Positions 16,375 to 24,840 are shown, numbered from the stretch's first letter. The stretch: 45,127 bases of DNA from Candidatus Halobeggiatoa sp. HSG11 (GCA_030378105.1 JAUCGL010000019.1:1-45127); one strand, 5' to 3'. Translations and numbers: made by a program. Notes: generated from the letters alone by a model not told the origin.

Positions 16375-17115
16375 TTAACTCATGTTTAAAATTTGACAAT
16401 TAAACTTTTGTTCTGATACTAAAGGAATAATAACTTTCATATTTAAACGATAATTAACTTTATCACGAACTGCAATAGCCATTCTATGCGATGGAGTTGG
16501 TTCTAATAACCAAAATCGCCATTGATTTGGGTCATCGTGTAAATCAGAGTTAAAAGAAATTTTGATATGCTCTTCAATATGAAAAGTAAATTTATGTAAT
16601 GGTAAAGATAAACCCATTCCACATGCTTTAATATAAGATTCTTTCAAAGTCCAATAGTCAAAAAATGACCGTGTTGGTTTAGAATATAAATCAATAACTT
16701 CCTGAGTAGAAAAAAATCTTTTAGCAATATCTTTAGTTGCATTTTTACGATTAATAGTTTCGACATCAACTCCTATATCTTGTTTTAATACAATACCGCA
16801 CACAATCAATCCCTCGGTATGAGATAAGTTAAAACGTAAAGGAAGTGTATTTGTGATAACTTCCGGGCGACCGTATTGATTTTTACTAAAACACCATGCA
16901 CTTGGTTTAATGTCAACATAATGTGATAAAACACTACGAATTAAAGCTCTTGTTATAAGATATTGATGCTGATGTTTTTTAAAATGAAATCGTTGTTTTT
17001 TATTTTGTTCTTCTTCCGTCAGCAATTTATTATAAGCAAGAAGCAGTTCAGGTTCTTGTATCGAATCTGGAAAAACCAACCATAAATGAACTTCGTCTGT
17101 ATTTATGTTTAACAT
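16375..17115 (-). CDS. 4'-phosphopantetheinyl transferase, Sfp type
   Basis: This 246-aa protein has the Sfp/HetI hallmarks: LRFNLSHTEG (CoA and acidic-pocket region), GVDVE near residue 116 with the Mg-binding Asp and Glu, and FDYWTLKESYIKACGMGLSLPL near 152-174 with the catalytic KESY Lys. It transfers 4'-phosphopantetheine from CoA to a Ser of carrier proteins in non-ribosomal peptide, polyketide or unusual fatty acid synthesis. Sfp-type enzymes are often broad in substrate. No carrier-protein or synthase gene is in the window, so its client is unknown. It stands alone between the ATPase gene and a repeat. Confidence 0.93.
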   Translation of the reverse strand: MLNINTDEVHLWLVFPDSIQEPELLLAYNKLLTEEEQNKKQRFHFKKHQHQYLITRALIRSVLSHYVDIKPSAWCFSKNQYGRPEVITNTLPLRFNLSHTEGLIVCGIVLKQDIGVDVETINRKNATKDIAKRFFSTQEVIDLYSKPTRSFFDYWTLKESYIKACGMGLSLPLHKFTFHIEEHIKISFNSDLHDDPNQWRFWLLEPTPSHRMAIAVRDKVNYRLNMKVIIPLVSEQKFNCQILNMS

Positions 17116-17123
17116 ATGATTTA

Positions 17124-17228
17124 TATAGCAATTATTAATTATGAATGGTCAATTATTAATTAAATTCTACAAAAATATCAATTATTTATTTTGTATTGCT
17201 GTAATCTATTTAATCGGGAAATGCTATA
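17124..17228. repeat. Repeat family E, inverted copy
   Basis: It starts TATAGCAATTATTAATTATG and ends CGGGAAATGCTATA, the reverse complement of the family E layout at 1514-1613 and 20931-21133. The downstream stretch to 17488 is AT-rich, contains a TATTTTGGCCAAGAGACC segment related to those near 7165 and 7340, and shows no gene. Confidence 0.65.
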
Positions 17229-17488
17229 GATAATACTTTCGTCAAAAAATTTAATATATATAGTTTTTCAGATAAATATTTTGGCCAAGAGACCTGACAG
17301 TTTTTGGAAACATGGTCTGAAAGCTTTTATTTTTCTGAAAGTCCATATTTATATAAAATATATGCAAATAGTTGTACCGTAAAAAACAACTATTTTGTAA
17401 TTAGTTAATATAAATAGCGTTATGTTTTAACAAAATTAATTATATCCTAAAAAAGGAATAAATGTTAAACCCAAAAAATGAAAAATAA

Positions 17489-17786
17489 GGTAGTTCTGTA
17501 CAAAGTAGTGGTGTATAATATATTCAAAAATATTAAGGAAAAATTTATGCATTGTCCAACCTGTGAGTCAGAAAACGTTATAAAAAATGGAACCATCCAC
17601 AATGGAAAACAAAAATATGCTTGCAAAGATTGTAACAGGCAATTTGTTTTGGACCCGAAAAACAAAATTTCTGAGGAAAAGAAAGAATTAATTGACAAGT
17701 TATTGTTGGAAAAAGTTTCTTTGGCTGATATTGCAAAAACTGTTGGTGTGTCCGAACCTTGGTTACAAAATTATGTCAATCGTTAA
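17489..17786 (+). mobile_element. IS1-like element remnant with left end and insA
   Basis: The inverted-repeat end GGTAGTTCTGTACAAAGTAG at 17489 matches the ends of family B MITEs and of the IS1-like remnant at 40893-41259. An insA-type ORF follows at the spacing expected for IS1. The insB part and the right end are absent after 17786, so the element is truncated. Confidence 0.7.
17547..17786 (+). CDS. InsA-like protein of an IS1-type element
   Basis: This 79-aa protein starts MHCPTCESENVIKNGTIHNG with a CxxC...CxxC zinc finger (CPTC and CKDC) and ends in a helix-turn-helix, VSLADIAKTVGVSEPWLQNYVNR. That is the IS1 InsA layout: zinc finger plus HTH that binds the IS ends. In IS1, InsA alone represses and the InsA-B' fusion transposes. 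Here the catalytic part is missing, so at most a repressor-like protein could be made. The upstream in-frame ATG at 17478 lies outside the inverted repeat and is unlikely to be used. Confidence 0.8.
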   Translation: MHCPTCESENVIKNGTIHNGKQKYACKDCNRQFVLDPKNKISEEKKELIDKLLLEKVSLADIAKTVGVSEPWLQNYVNR

Positions 17787-17892
17787 TTAATAAAATCTAT
17801 TTAAAAATCAATTTAACTAACTAATACAATTAATTGTAATGTAACTCCCATTATTTTTTAATTCACTTCAGTTATCAACTTAAATATTGTGT

Positions 17893-17898
17893 TATAAT
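17893..17898 (+). promoter_or_regulatory. Candidate -10 box of the LysR gene
   Basis: TATAAT stands 39 bp before the ATG of the LysR-type gene in the context TTGTGTTATAATTAAAAC. No good -35 lies 17 bp upstream, as expected for a regulated promoter, so the assignment is tentative. Confidence 0.35.
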
Positions 17899-17937
17899 TA
17901 AAACATTTTATAGCCTTACTAACTTAAGAGATAAATT

Positions 17938-18849
17938 ATGGCTGATCGACGTTTACAAGTTTTTCATACTGTTGCTCGTTTATTAAGTTTTACTAAAGCT
18001 GCTGAAGCTTTGCATATGACTCAACCAGCGGTTACTTTTCAAGTTCGTCAATTGGAAGAGTATTTTAATACTCGTTTATTTGATCGTACTCATAACCGTA
18101 TTTCTCTTACTAAAATTGGAGAACAAGTTTACAAAAATGCAGAAAAAATCTTTGAACAGTATTCTGTTATGGAAAATTCTGTTAAAGAAATGACCGGCGA
18201 TATTGATGGAGTATTAGTTATAGGAGCTAGTATAACCATTGCAGAATATGTGTTGCCAGTTTTATTAGGAGATTTTAAACAACAATATCCAGATGTACAT
18301 ATTCGCTTAATTGTTTCTAATACCGAAGGAATTGTATCCTTAGTTGAAACTAACGCAATTGATCTTGGATTAGTCGAAGCACCGGTTAACAATAAAAATT
18401 TAGCTGTTGAACTATGTCGTATGGATCAATTAGTAGTTATTGCTCAACCCAAACATCCATTAACCAAACGTTCAGAAGTAACAACCAATAAATTAGCAAC
18501 TTATCCGTTAATTTTTCGTGAAGAAGGTTCAGGTACTCGTGAAGTAATTATTGATTATTTTGAACAAGCTGGAATGTCAATGGATGATTTAAACATTGTT
18601 ATGGAACTAGGTAGTGTTGAAGCAATTAAAAGTGCCGTAGCTTCTGGCATGGGAATTTCAATTTTATCCAGAGCTGCTATTCAAAAAGAATTGCAATTGG
18701 ACTTGCTTAAAGAAGTTAAACTAGCATCTCCACTTAAACGACCTTTTTCATTTGTATATCAAAAACAAAAATTTAGATTAGTTGCAATAGAGGAATTACT
18801 CAGTTTTGCTAAAAATTATTGTAATGTTCGTGCTGATAAAAATTCCTAA
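17938..18849 (+). CDS. LysR-family transcriptional regulator
   Basis: This 303-aa protein has the LysR winged helix-turn-helix at residues 1-60 (LQVFHTVARLLSFTKAAEALHMTQPAVTFQVRQLEEYFNTRLFDR) and a periplasmic-binding-like effector domain from about 90 (GVLVIGASITIAEYVLPVLLGDF, FREEGSGTREVI, GSVEAIKSAVASGMGISILS). The GSGTR and GSVEAIK segments are shared by the CbbR/RbcR and CysL-like subgroup, so control of a carbon or sulfur assimilation operon is possible. LysR targets are usually divergent neighbours, but only an IS1 remnant lies upstream here. Confidence 0.92.
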   Translation: MADRRLQVFHTVARLLSFTKAAEALHMTQPAVTFQVRQLEEYFNTRLFDRTHNRISLTKIGEQVYKNAEKIFEQYSVMENSVKEMTGDIDGVLVIGASITIAEYVLPVLLGDFKQQYPDVHIRLIVSNTEGIVSLVETNAIDLGLVEAPVNNKNLAVELCRMDQLVVIAQPKHPLTKRSEVTTNKLATYPLIFREEGSGTREVIIDYFEQAGMSMDDLNIVMELGSVEAIKSAVASGMGISILSRAAIQKELQLDLLKEVKLASPLKRPFSFVYQKQKFRLVAIEELLSFAKNYCNVRADKNS

Positions 18850-18859
18850 TTTTTGATTA

Positions 18860-18930
18860 TTAATTCTTAATGAAAACTGTTAAGACCTTTTAATCTTTTT
18901 TTAATCGTTAGGTTAATCATTAAGAATTAA
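18860..18930. repeat. Inverted repeat downstream of the LysR gene
   Basis: TTAATTCTTAATGA (18860-18873) pairs perfectly with TCATTAAGAATTAA (18917-18930) across a T-rich 43-nt interior. It may be a small repeat or form a terminator-like stem after the LysR gene. Confidence 0.4.
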
Positions 18931-18954
18931 AATTAATAAATTATCTTTTATATC

Positions 18955-19293
18955 ATGTCCAAATTAGAACATTTGCAAACTATTTTTAAACAATTATCAT
19001 TAGAACAGCAACAGACCTTGATAGAATTTGCCGAGTTTTTATTTTCTAAAACTACTAAAAAAACGGTGATAGAGACCAAACTTTTACCGCGTCCATCTAC
19101 CGAATCTGTTATTGCTGCTATTAAACGTTTATCTAAGAGCTATCCTATGCTTGACAAAGCAATTATGTTAGATGAGACCTCTCGTTTAATGACCGAACAC
19201 ATAATACAGGGGCGTGACAAAATAGAAGTGATTGATGAACTGGAAACTATTTTTCTTAGTCATTACAAAAAGTTTACTAAGGAACTAACATGA
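18955..19293 (+). CDS. Conserved small protein of unknown function, coupled to the AI-2E transporter gene
   Basis: This 112-aa protein has no recognised catalytic motif. The first 35 residues (KLEHLQTIFKQLSLEQQQTLIEFAEFLFSK) are helical and resemble the N-terminus of DUF2281-like small proteins. The rest is charged and helical (RPSTESVIAAIKRLSKSYPMLDK, DKIEVIDELETIF). It is soluble, with no signal or membrane segment. It overlaps the next gene by four bases (ATGA at 19290-19293), so the two are translated together and the products may work together. It could be an accessory or regulatory subunit of the exporter, which is inference. Confidence 0.7.
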   Translation: MSKLEHLQTIFKQLSLEQQQTLIEFAEFLFSKTTKKTVIETKLLPRPSTESVIAAIKRLSKSYPMLDKAIMLDETSRLMTEHIIQGRDKIEVIDELETIFLSHYKKFTKELT

Positions 19294-20348
19294 TGAAAGT
19301 TATAAAAAAATGGTTTCACCGTTATTTTTCTGACCCACAAGCAGTATTACTGGCCATATTATTATTGACTAGCTTAACTGTTTTGATGACCATGAGCCAA
19401 ATGTTAGCACCAGTGCTGGCAAGTGTGGTAATTGCTTATTTGCTAGATGGATTGATTAAAAACCTACATCAAGGACATATTCCTCGTTTTATTGCAGTTT
19501 TTTTTGTATATTCAACTTTCATAACCCTGTTGATGTTTATTATTATTGTACTATTACCATTAGTATATTATCAATTAACTCAACTAATTCAAGAGTTACC
19601 TTCAATGGTAACCAAAGGTCATCAATTATTAAAAGACCTACCCGGCAAAACTCAATTAATTTCTGATGCTCAAGTAGATGATATAATTCAATCTATTAAT
19701 TTGAGAGTGCAAGATATAGGCAATACAATTTTGTCCTATTCTTTATCTACCATCACTGCTGTTATCACCTTGCTTATTTATTCAATTTTAGTTCCTTTAT
19801 TAGTATTTTTCTTCCTTAAAGATAAAGAGAAAATTTTAAATTGGTTTATCGGTTTTTTACCTAAAGATCATACCATTGCTCAAAAAATTGGGTTAGAAAT
19901 GGATGCTCAAATGGGTAATTATGTGCGTGGTAAAGTATATGAAATCTTCCTAGTTGGTACTTTTACTTATTTTCCATTCGCATATTTAGATTTAAATTTT
20001 GCTTCCTTATTAGCTGTATTGGTTGGATTATCAGTTATTATTCCTTATGTTGGAGCGGTGATAGTAACTATACCAGTATTTTTAGTAGCTTATTTTCAAT
20101 GGGGAATAGGTCCAGATTTTTTCTGGATCATGGGTTCTTATTTAGTTATCCAAGCTCTTGATGGCAATGTGTTAGTACCTTTACTTTTTTCAGAAGCTGT
20201 TAATTTACATCCAGTTGCAATTATTGTTGCTGTATTAGTGTTTGGAGGAATTTGGGGAGTATGGGGAGTATTTTTTGCCATTCCATTAGCTACTTTGGTG
20301 AAAGCTTTATTATCAGCTTGGCCGCAAGCCGCACTTGAAGAAGAATGA
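19290..20348 (+). CDS. AI-2E/PerM family transporter
   Basis: This 352-aa inner-membrane protein has the AI-2E family layout. An N-terminal pair of membrane helices (AVLLAILLLTSLTVLM, VLASVVIAYLLDG), another at about residues 65-95 and a cytoplasmic/amphipathic region (100-150) come first. The conserved C-terminal core follows: LIYSILVPLLVFFFLKDKEKI, LASLLAVLVGLSVIIPYVGAVIVTIPV, and VLVFGGIWGVWGVFFAIPLATLVKAL. Members export autoinducer-2 (TqsA) or act as Na+/H+ antiporters or permeases (PerM), so the substrate cannot be predicted. It overlaps the preceding small gene by four bases. Confidence 0.9.
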   Translation: MMKVIKKWFHRYFSDPQAVLLAILLLTSLTVLMTMSQMLAPVLASVVIAYLLDGLIKNLHQGHIPRFIAVFFVYSTFITLLMFIIIVLLPLVYYQLTQLIQELPSMVTKGHQLLKDLPGKTQLISDAQVDDIIQSINLRVQDIGNTILSYSLSTITAVITLLIYSILVPLLVFFFLKDKEKILNWFIGFLPKDHTIAQKIGLEMDAQMGNYVRGKVYEIFLVGTFTYFPFAYLDLNFASLLAVLVGLSVIIPYVGAVIVTIPVFLVAYFQWGIGPDFFWIMGSYLVIQALDGNVLVPLLFSEAVNLHPVAIIVAVLVFGGIWGVWGVFFAIPLATLVKALLSAWPQAALEEE

Positions 20349-20553
20349 TAAGCAAAGTTTCTTGAGTTGCTATGCTTCCAACACTATATAACTGCTTGCA
20401 AAATTACTTCTTCTTTAACATTGAATTAGATATTTCTACGGTAACTTGTATTGTTATTGAACCATTCCCTGATGATATTATGTTAGCTGACATTTGATAT
20501 TACTCGACTATCAAGTTTTTAGTAAAGTTGTATGATGCAGAGTGTTGTACAAT

Positions 20554-20751
20554 AGACATCTTTCCTAAATATATACTTAATTAACTGAGCTTGCCGCAGA
20601 AAACTTTTATATTCCACCGATTTTCATCGGTGGCTATTCACATTCAATCCTTTCAGGATAGTTAAAACAACCCCAATGGGGTTCACACTTGAATAGCCAT
20701 AGGGTGAAACCTATGGAATCAAATTAATTAAAATGCTCTTTGCGTCAACTA
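20554..20751. repeat. Repeat family C, copy interrupted by family D
   Basis: It begins with the terminal AGACATCTTTCCTAAATA and, in reverse orientation to 33678-33899, carries the hairpins CCACCGATTTTCATCGGTGG and CCATAGGGTGAAACCTATGG. It breaks off after CTTTGCGTCAA, where family D begins. After D the sequence GCATCAACCATCAGTT resumes the C pattern. The gap 20349-20553 before it is AT-rich with no gene seen. Confidence 0.75.
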
Positions 20752-20895
20752 CTCATCGTTATACATTAAGTCTCAAGCAACAAATAGAATGAAATTCACC
20801 ATTTTGAAGATTCGGTGGGTTTCCACTTTGTTACTACCCACCCTACATAATATACTTTTATTTCAAGTGCTTAAATACTTATGTGTAACGATGAG
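20752..20895. mobile_element. Family D MITE with both ends
   Basis: The ends CTCATCGTTATACATTAAGT and ACTTATGTGTAACGATGAG form an imperfect 19- to 20-bp inverted repeat around a 144-bp non-coding unit with internal CCACC/GGTGG stems. It sits inside a family C copy. The flanks GCGTCAACTA (20742-20751) and GCATCAACCA (20896-20905) look like a diverged 10-bp target duplication. Confidence 0.7.
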
Positions 20896-20930
20896 GCATC
20901 AACCATCAGTTTCTTTAATTACAAAGGTCA

Positions 20931-21133
20931 TATAGCATTTCCCAATTAAATAGACGGTAGTCCTCCAATATGTAGTGTTAAACCTGCTTAGGTATTTGAG
21001 ACTTAACATGTTTTTTGGAGTCATCACTACTTTTTGGAGGACTACCAAATAGACTACAGTTATATTAAGCAAGAATTTGATATTTTTATAGATTTTAATA
21101 AGAATCAAGCATTCATAATTAAGAATTGCTATA
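20931..21133. repeat. Repeat family E copy interrupted by family B
   Basis: It starts TATAGCATTTCCCAATTAAA and ends AAGAATTGCTATA. With the family B element (20956-21046) and one copy of its duplication removed, it aligns end to end with 1514-1613. Its last bases overlap the stop codon of the kinase-phosphatase gene on the minus strand. Confidence 0.75.
20956..21046. mobile_element. Family B MITE (IS1-type ends) with 8-bp target duplication
   Basis: The 91-bp element starts GGTAGTCCTCCAATATGTAG and ends CACTACTTTTTGGAGGACTACC on the plus strand, giving inverted ends. The exact duplication AAATAGAC lies at 20948-20955 and 21047-21054. An 8-bp duplication is typical of IS1-family transposition. 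It interrupts a family E repeat. Confidence 0.88.
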
Positions 21134-22409
21134 CTCGTCTTAAAAGATATGTTTTAGCTGATTTATAATAAATTTTTTTGGCTACTGTTGTAACTAGTTC
21201 TTTTTCAGGATAACGTAAAGCTGTTAATTTACCGCCAAAAACACAACCAGTATCAATACAAATTGTGTTATTAATCCATTGTGATTCAAAAACTGGTGTA
21301 TGTCCATAAACAACCATTGCTGAACCTTTGTAATCGGCTGCCCAGTTATAACGTATTGGCAGTCCGGCTTCATCTCTACCAATGACTTTACCATATAAAG
21401 CAAATTCAAAAACTTTGCCAGTATTCCGTCCTTGCAATTTTTCTGGTAAACCAGCATGTGCTACTACTAATTTACCATCATCAAATAGATAATGTTCAGA
21501 TAAATTACCGATAAAATCAATCACTTGATTGCAAAAAATGGTAGAGGTTGTTTGTAATTGCTGAATTGATTCCGCTAATCCATGTACTAGTTTAGTATCA
21601 TGTCCTTTAAGTCGGCGTAATAACTTCATATCATGATTGCCCTTAACACAAAAAGCATAACCAGCAGTTACCATATCCATAACTAATTGTAATACCTGTG
21701 GTATCTTTGGGCCTCGGTCAACCAAATCACCTAAAAAAATTACTTTTCGATCTTGTGGATGAGTAACGGTGTATTTAGAATTAGAAAATTGAACTTGATA
21801 ACCTAATTTTTCCAGTAAAATCAATAATTCGTCAAAGCAGCCATGTATATCACCGATAATATCAAAAGGGCCAGTTACATGTCGCATATTACAGGTTAAA
21901 GGTACTAATTTAACTTTGCTTTCTTCAACTTCAGTAACAGAATTTAAAATTGTAATTTGTTTAAAACCTTCACGTTTAAGATTGCGTAGTGAATATTGTA
22001 AATCATTATATTGTCTCTGAATAATTTCGTAGCCAAAATAACGATCAGGACGTTGTTGTCTCCTTGTTTGACATAACTGTTCTGATAAGTTAAAAACAAT
22101 TGCTACTGCCTTAACATTATATTCTTTTGCTAAATGTAACAATGATTTACGTGCTTTTAATTGTACATTAGTAGCATCAATAACTGTTAATTTACCAATA
22201 GCAAGTCGTTTAGCAGCAATAAAATGTAAAACAGAAAATGCTTCTTTGGTGACTGTTTGATCAACTTCATCATCAGCAATCATAGCTCGGCAATTATCCG
22301 ATGATAGTATTTCAGTTTCTTTAAAATGTTGTTTAGCAAAAGTTGACTTACCACTGCTTGATACTCCGATCAGCAAAACAAGTGATAATTCTGGTATTTT
22401 GATTTCCAT
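21129..22409 (-). CDS. Pnkp-like polynucleotide kinase-phosphatase lacking the ligase domain
   Basis: This 426-aa protein has an N-terminal P-loop kinase domain (Walker A LIGVSSSGKSTFA, the lid segment RRQQRPDRYFGY near residue 125) and a binuclear metallophosphoesterase domain: GDIHGC, GDLVDRGP, KGNHD, VVAHAGLP, YGHTP. This is the order in bacterial Pnkp, the RNA-repair enzyme that heals broken RNA ends. Full Pnkp is about 850 aa with a C-terminal ligase. Here translation ends at the phosphatase-linker boundary, and the last codon and stop (TAG, 21129-21131) lie inside the terminal repeat of a family E element. I chose the ATG at 22409 because homologues begin close to (M)EIKIPELSL; an ATG at 22430 is also in frame. 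It would have end-healing but no sealing activity. Confidence 0.82.
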   Translation of the reverse strand: MEIKIPELSLVLLIGVSSSGKSTFAKQHFKETEILSSDNCRAMIADDEVDQTVTKEAFSVLHFIAAKRLAIGKLTVIDATNVQLKARKSLLHLAKEYNVKAVAIVFNLSEQLCQTRRQQRPDRYFGYEIIQRQYNDLQYSLRNLKREGFKQITILNSVTEVEESKVKLVPLTCNMRHVTGPFDIIGDIHGCFDELLILLEKLGYQVQFSNSKYTVTHPQDRKVIFLGDLVDRGPKIPQVLQLVMDMVTAGYAFCVKGNHDMKLLRRLKGHDTKLVHGLAESIQQLQTTSTIFCNQVIDFIGNLSEHYLFDDGKLVVAHAGLPEKLQGRNTGKVFEFALYGKVIGRDEAGLPIRYNWAADYKGSAMVVYGHTPVFESQWINNTICIDTGCVFGGKLTALRYPEKELVTTVAKKIYYKSAKTYLLRRV

Positions 22410-22551
22410 ATTGTTACAGTGGGTTATCATATTGAGAAAATATAAACACCAACATTATAACACTTAAAATATATATTTATATGTGAATCAAGAACAAAAA
22501 AAAGTGTTTTTAAGAGAGGTTTCGCAAAGATTTCAGATGCTATGTGTTAAC

Positions 22552-22654
22552 TCACTGCCATTAGGGTGAATACATAGGTTCGACCCTACAATATTGAAAT
22601 ATATTGTGTTTTGTAGGGGCAGACGCATGTCTGCCCTTAACGCAAATGGCAGTG
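22552..22654. repeat. Repeat family A copy
   Basis: The inverted ends CACTGCCATT and CGCAAATGGCAGTG are kept. The interior has TGTAGGGGCAGACGCATGTC followed by TGCCCTTAACGCAAATGGCA, related to the right end of the 14385-14498 copy. No clear target duplication flanks it. Confidence 0.7.
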
Positions 22655-22664
22655 ATGTGGCATG

Positions 22665-22734
22665 TTCATCGTTATACATTAAGTTCCAAGCAACAAATGT
22701 ATGGTGGATAGAATTAAATAAAATCTACCATTTT
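22665..22734. repeat. Repeat family D partial copy
   Basis: TTCATCGTTATACATTAAG begins a stretch matching the left half of the D copy at 20752 (CAAGCAACAAAT, GGTGGATAGAAT). The right half is missing. Confidence 0.6.
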
Positions 22735-22816
22735 GTGCGTAAACTCTAGTTACGTAATACTTATGGTTACTGTAACTTTTATCAGGCTGTTAGCCTTAAT
22801 GGCTCAATATATAAGC

Positions 22817-24385
22817 TCATATTTTCTGAAACAAAGAGGCATTAAGCAAATCTTTAGTATAAGAATGTTGAGGATTATTAAATAATTGCTCAGTTTCACC
22901 TTGTTCAACAAATTTTCCATGTCGCATAACAATTATTCGGTTGGATACGGCTCTGATAACTTTTAAATCATGGCTGATAAATAGATAACTTATGTGATGT
23001 TTTAGCTGCAAATTATGCAATAGTTCTAAAACTTGTTTTTGTACTGAAACATCTAAAGCACTCGTTGGCTCGTCTAATAAAATAAGTTGTGGTTCTAAAA
23101 TAACGGCTCTTGCAATAGCTATCCGCTGACGTTGGCCACCAGAAAATTGATGTGGATAGCGAGATAATATGTCTTGTTCAAGTCCTACTTCATTTAAAAT
23201 TGCTATTATTTTTTGTTGTCTGTCTGTTAGGCTTAATTCTGGTTGATGGATGATTAAACCTTCTTCAATAATTTGTTTTATTGTTAGTCGAGGTGATAAA
23301 GATGAATATGGGTCTTGAAACACTATTTGAAAACAGCGTCTTAATGGGCGTATCTGACTAAGAGTTAGCTGATCCAGACGGGTATTATTAAAATGAACTG
23401 AACCGTTACAATTTTGTAATTGCAATAAATTTAAACCTAAAGTTGTTTTACCAGAACCTGACTCCCCAACAATACCCAAAGTTTCACCCGGATATAGTTG
23501 TAAATTAATATTATCGACTGCTTTAATTTTAGAACTTTTAAAACCAGATTTTATAGTAAAAACACAACTTAACTGTTCAGCTTTCAATATTGGTTTATCA
23601 GTAGCATTATATTTATTTTGAATTTTTTCTGGCTGACTGTTAAGTAATTTTTTTGTATAGATATGTTGTGGATTAGAAAATAATGTTGTTACTGGAGCAG
23701 ATTCAACTAATTGACCTTCCTGCATAACACAGGTATGTTCTGCAAAATGTTTCACCAAATTTAAATCATGACTGATCAATAATATTGCCATGTTAAATTC
23801 TTGTTTTAATTTTTCCAACAATTCTAAAATTTGTAGTTGAATAGTTACATCAAGAGCTGTTGTCGGTTCATCTGCAATTAATAATTTAGGATTACAAGCC
23901 AGAGCCATAGCAATCATAACTCGTTGCCGTTGACCACCGGATAAAGTTTGTGGGTAGGAATTAAAACGTTTATGTGGTTCGGGGATTCCAGTTAGCTCTA
24001 ACAGTTCCAACATTCGCCGCCGAGCTTTGGCTTTACTCATTTTTTCATGCAATAACAGTGGTTCTATTAATTGGCGACCGATTGGATAAACAGGATTTAA
24101 AGAGGTCATTGGTTCTTGAAAAATCATGGCAATATCTTTACCACGAATCAGACGTAACTTGGCTTCACTTAGTTTTAATAAATTTTGGCCTTGAAATTCA
24201 ATTGTCCCAGTTGGAAAAGTAACTTTGTTGTGTAAACGTAAGATGGATAAGGCTGTTACTGATTTACCAGACCCAGATTCTCCCACTAACGCCAATGATT
24301 TTCCTGAGTTAATTGAAAAACTCACTCCGTGTACAACTTGAGTTGTATTTTTAAAAGCTACTGATAGATTGTTTATTTTTAACAT
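22817..24385 (-). CDS. yejF: ABC transporter ATP-binding protein with two fused ATPase domains (YejF type)
   Basis: This 522-aa protein contains two complete ABC ATPases. Each has Walker A (GESGSGKS near residue 35, GESGSGKT near 305), the signature LSGGQRQR or FSGGQRQR, and Walker B (LLIADEPTTALD, LILLDEPTSALD). The C-terminal oligopeptide-type extension (HSYTKDLLNA) is present in the second half and HIYTKKLLNSQPE after the first. Length and fusion match YejF (about 530 aa), the ATPase of the YejABEF peptide importer. The permeases YejB/YejE and binding protein YejA are not next to it, so it must partner with genes elsewhere; a Gsi/Ddp-type fused ATPase is the alternative. All catalytic motifs look intact. 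Confidence 0.9.
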   Translation of the reverse strand: MLKINNLSVAFKNTTQVVHGVSFSINSGKSLALVGESGSGKSVTALSILRLHNKVTFPTGTIEFQGQNLLKLSEAKLRLIRGKDIAMIFQEPMTSLNPVYPIGRQLIEPLLLHEKMSKAKARRRMLELLELTGIPEPHKRFNSYPQTLSGGQRQRVMIAMALACNPKLLIADEPTTALDVTIQLQILELLEKLKQEFNMAILLISHDLNLVKHFAEHTCVMQEGQLVESAPVTTLFSNPQHIYTKKLLNSQPEKIQNKYNATDKPILKAEQLSCVFTIKSGFKSSKIKAVDNINLQLYPGETLGIVGESGSGKTTLGLNLLQLQNCNGSVHFNNTRLDQLTLSQIRPLRRCFQIVFQDPYSSLSPRLTIKQIIEEGLIIHQPELSLTDRQQKIIAILNEVGLEQDILSRYPHQFSGGQRQRIAIARAVILEPQLILLDEPTSALDVSVQKQVLELLHNLQLKHHISYLFISHDLKVIRAVSNRIIVMRHGKFVEQGETEQLFNNPQHSYTKDLLNASLFQKI

Positions 24386-24427
24386 GTTGATTTTGGAGTC
24401 GGGTGGATACTATTTCTTTATTTTAAT

Positions 24428-24838
24428 CTAATTTTTTAAAAGAATTGTAAATCCTGCCTGTTCAAAATGATGATCCGTAGTAAATATATCTGTTACATTA
24501 TAATTTTTTGCCACTATTATGCTAATGCAATCAACTAAACTCCAATCTTTATCCAATCTCTTTTGAAACATTTCAATCCCTTTAGGAATATATTTATCTA
24601 TTGGGGAACAATGCCATTGTTTTGAATCATTGATTAATTTGATTAATTGAATAGCAATTGGTTTATATTTAGATTGACTAAAAGAATTAAGTAGTTCTAG
24701 AACAATAGCATTTGTGATAAGAAAACGATTATTTGTTTGCAAAAGTTTTTTTTGAATAATAACTGCTTGTTTATGAAAATCATCATTTTTATTTCCAATT
24801 ACTATTAAGGCAGAAGTATCAACAAATATTGGTTTCAT
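24428..24838 (-). CDS. PIN-domain toxin (VapC-like)
   Basis: This 136-aa protein opens MKPIFVDTSALIVIGNKND, with the first catalytic Asp in FVDTSA. It has the second acidic site in ITNAIVLELLNSF, then DKDWSLVDCISIIVAKNYN and IFTTDHHFEQAGF, the full PIN set. It is predicted to be a ribonuclease. It lies 2 bp after its antitoxin gene. Sequence similarity to the PIN toxin at 13113-13532 is low, so this is a separate module, not a duplication. Confidence 0.88.
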   Translation of the reverse strand: MKPIFVDTSALIVIGNKNDDFHKQAVIIQKKLLQTNNRFLITNAIVLELLNSFSQSKYKPIAIQLIKLINDSKQWHCSPIDKYIPKGIEMFQKRLDKDWSLVDCISIIVAKNYNVTDIFTTDHHFEQAGFTILLKN

Positions 24839-24840
24839 AA

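Larger units (their letters stand above)
22431..22816. other. Spacer filled by repeats A and D
   Basis: No gene is present between the kinase-phosphatase gene and yejF. The spacer holds a family A copy (22552-22654) and a partial family D copy (22665-22734). The remaining sequence is AT-rich with no recognisable signal. Confidence 0.7.

Noticed and set aside
17478-17546. N-terminal extension of the InsA-like ORF
   Set aside because: The extra 23 codons begin outside the inverted-repeat end of the element and are AT-rich. The ATG at 17547 fits the InsA zinc-finger start.
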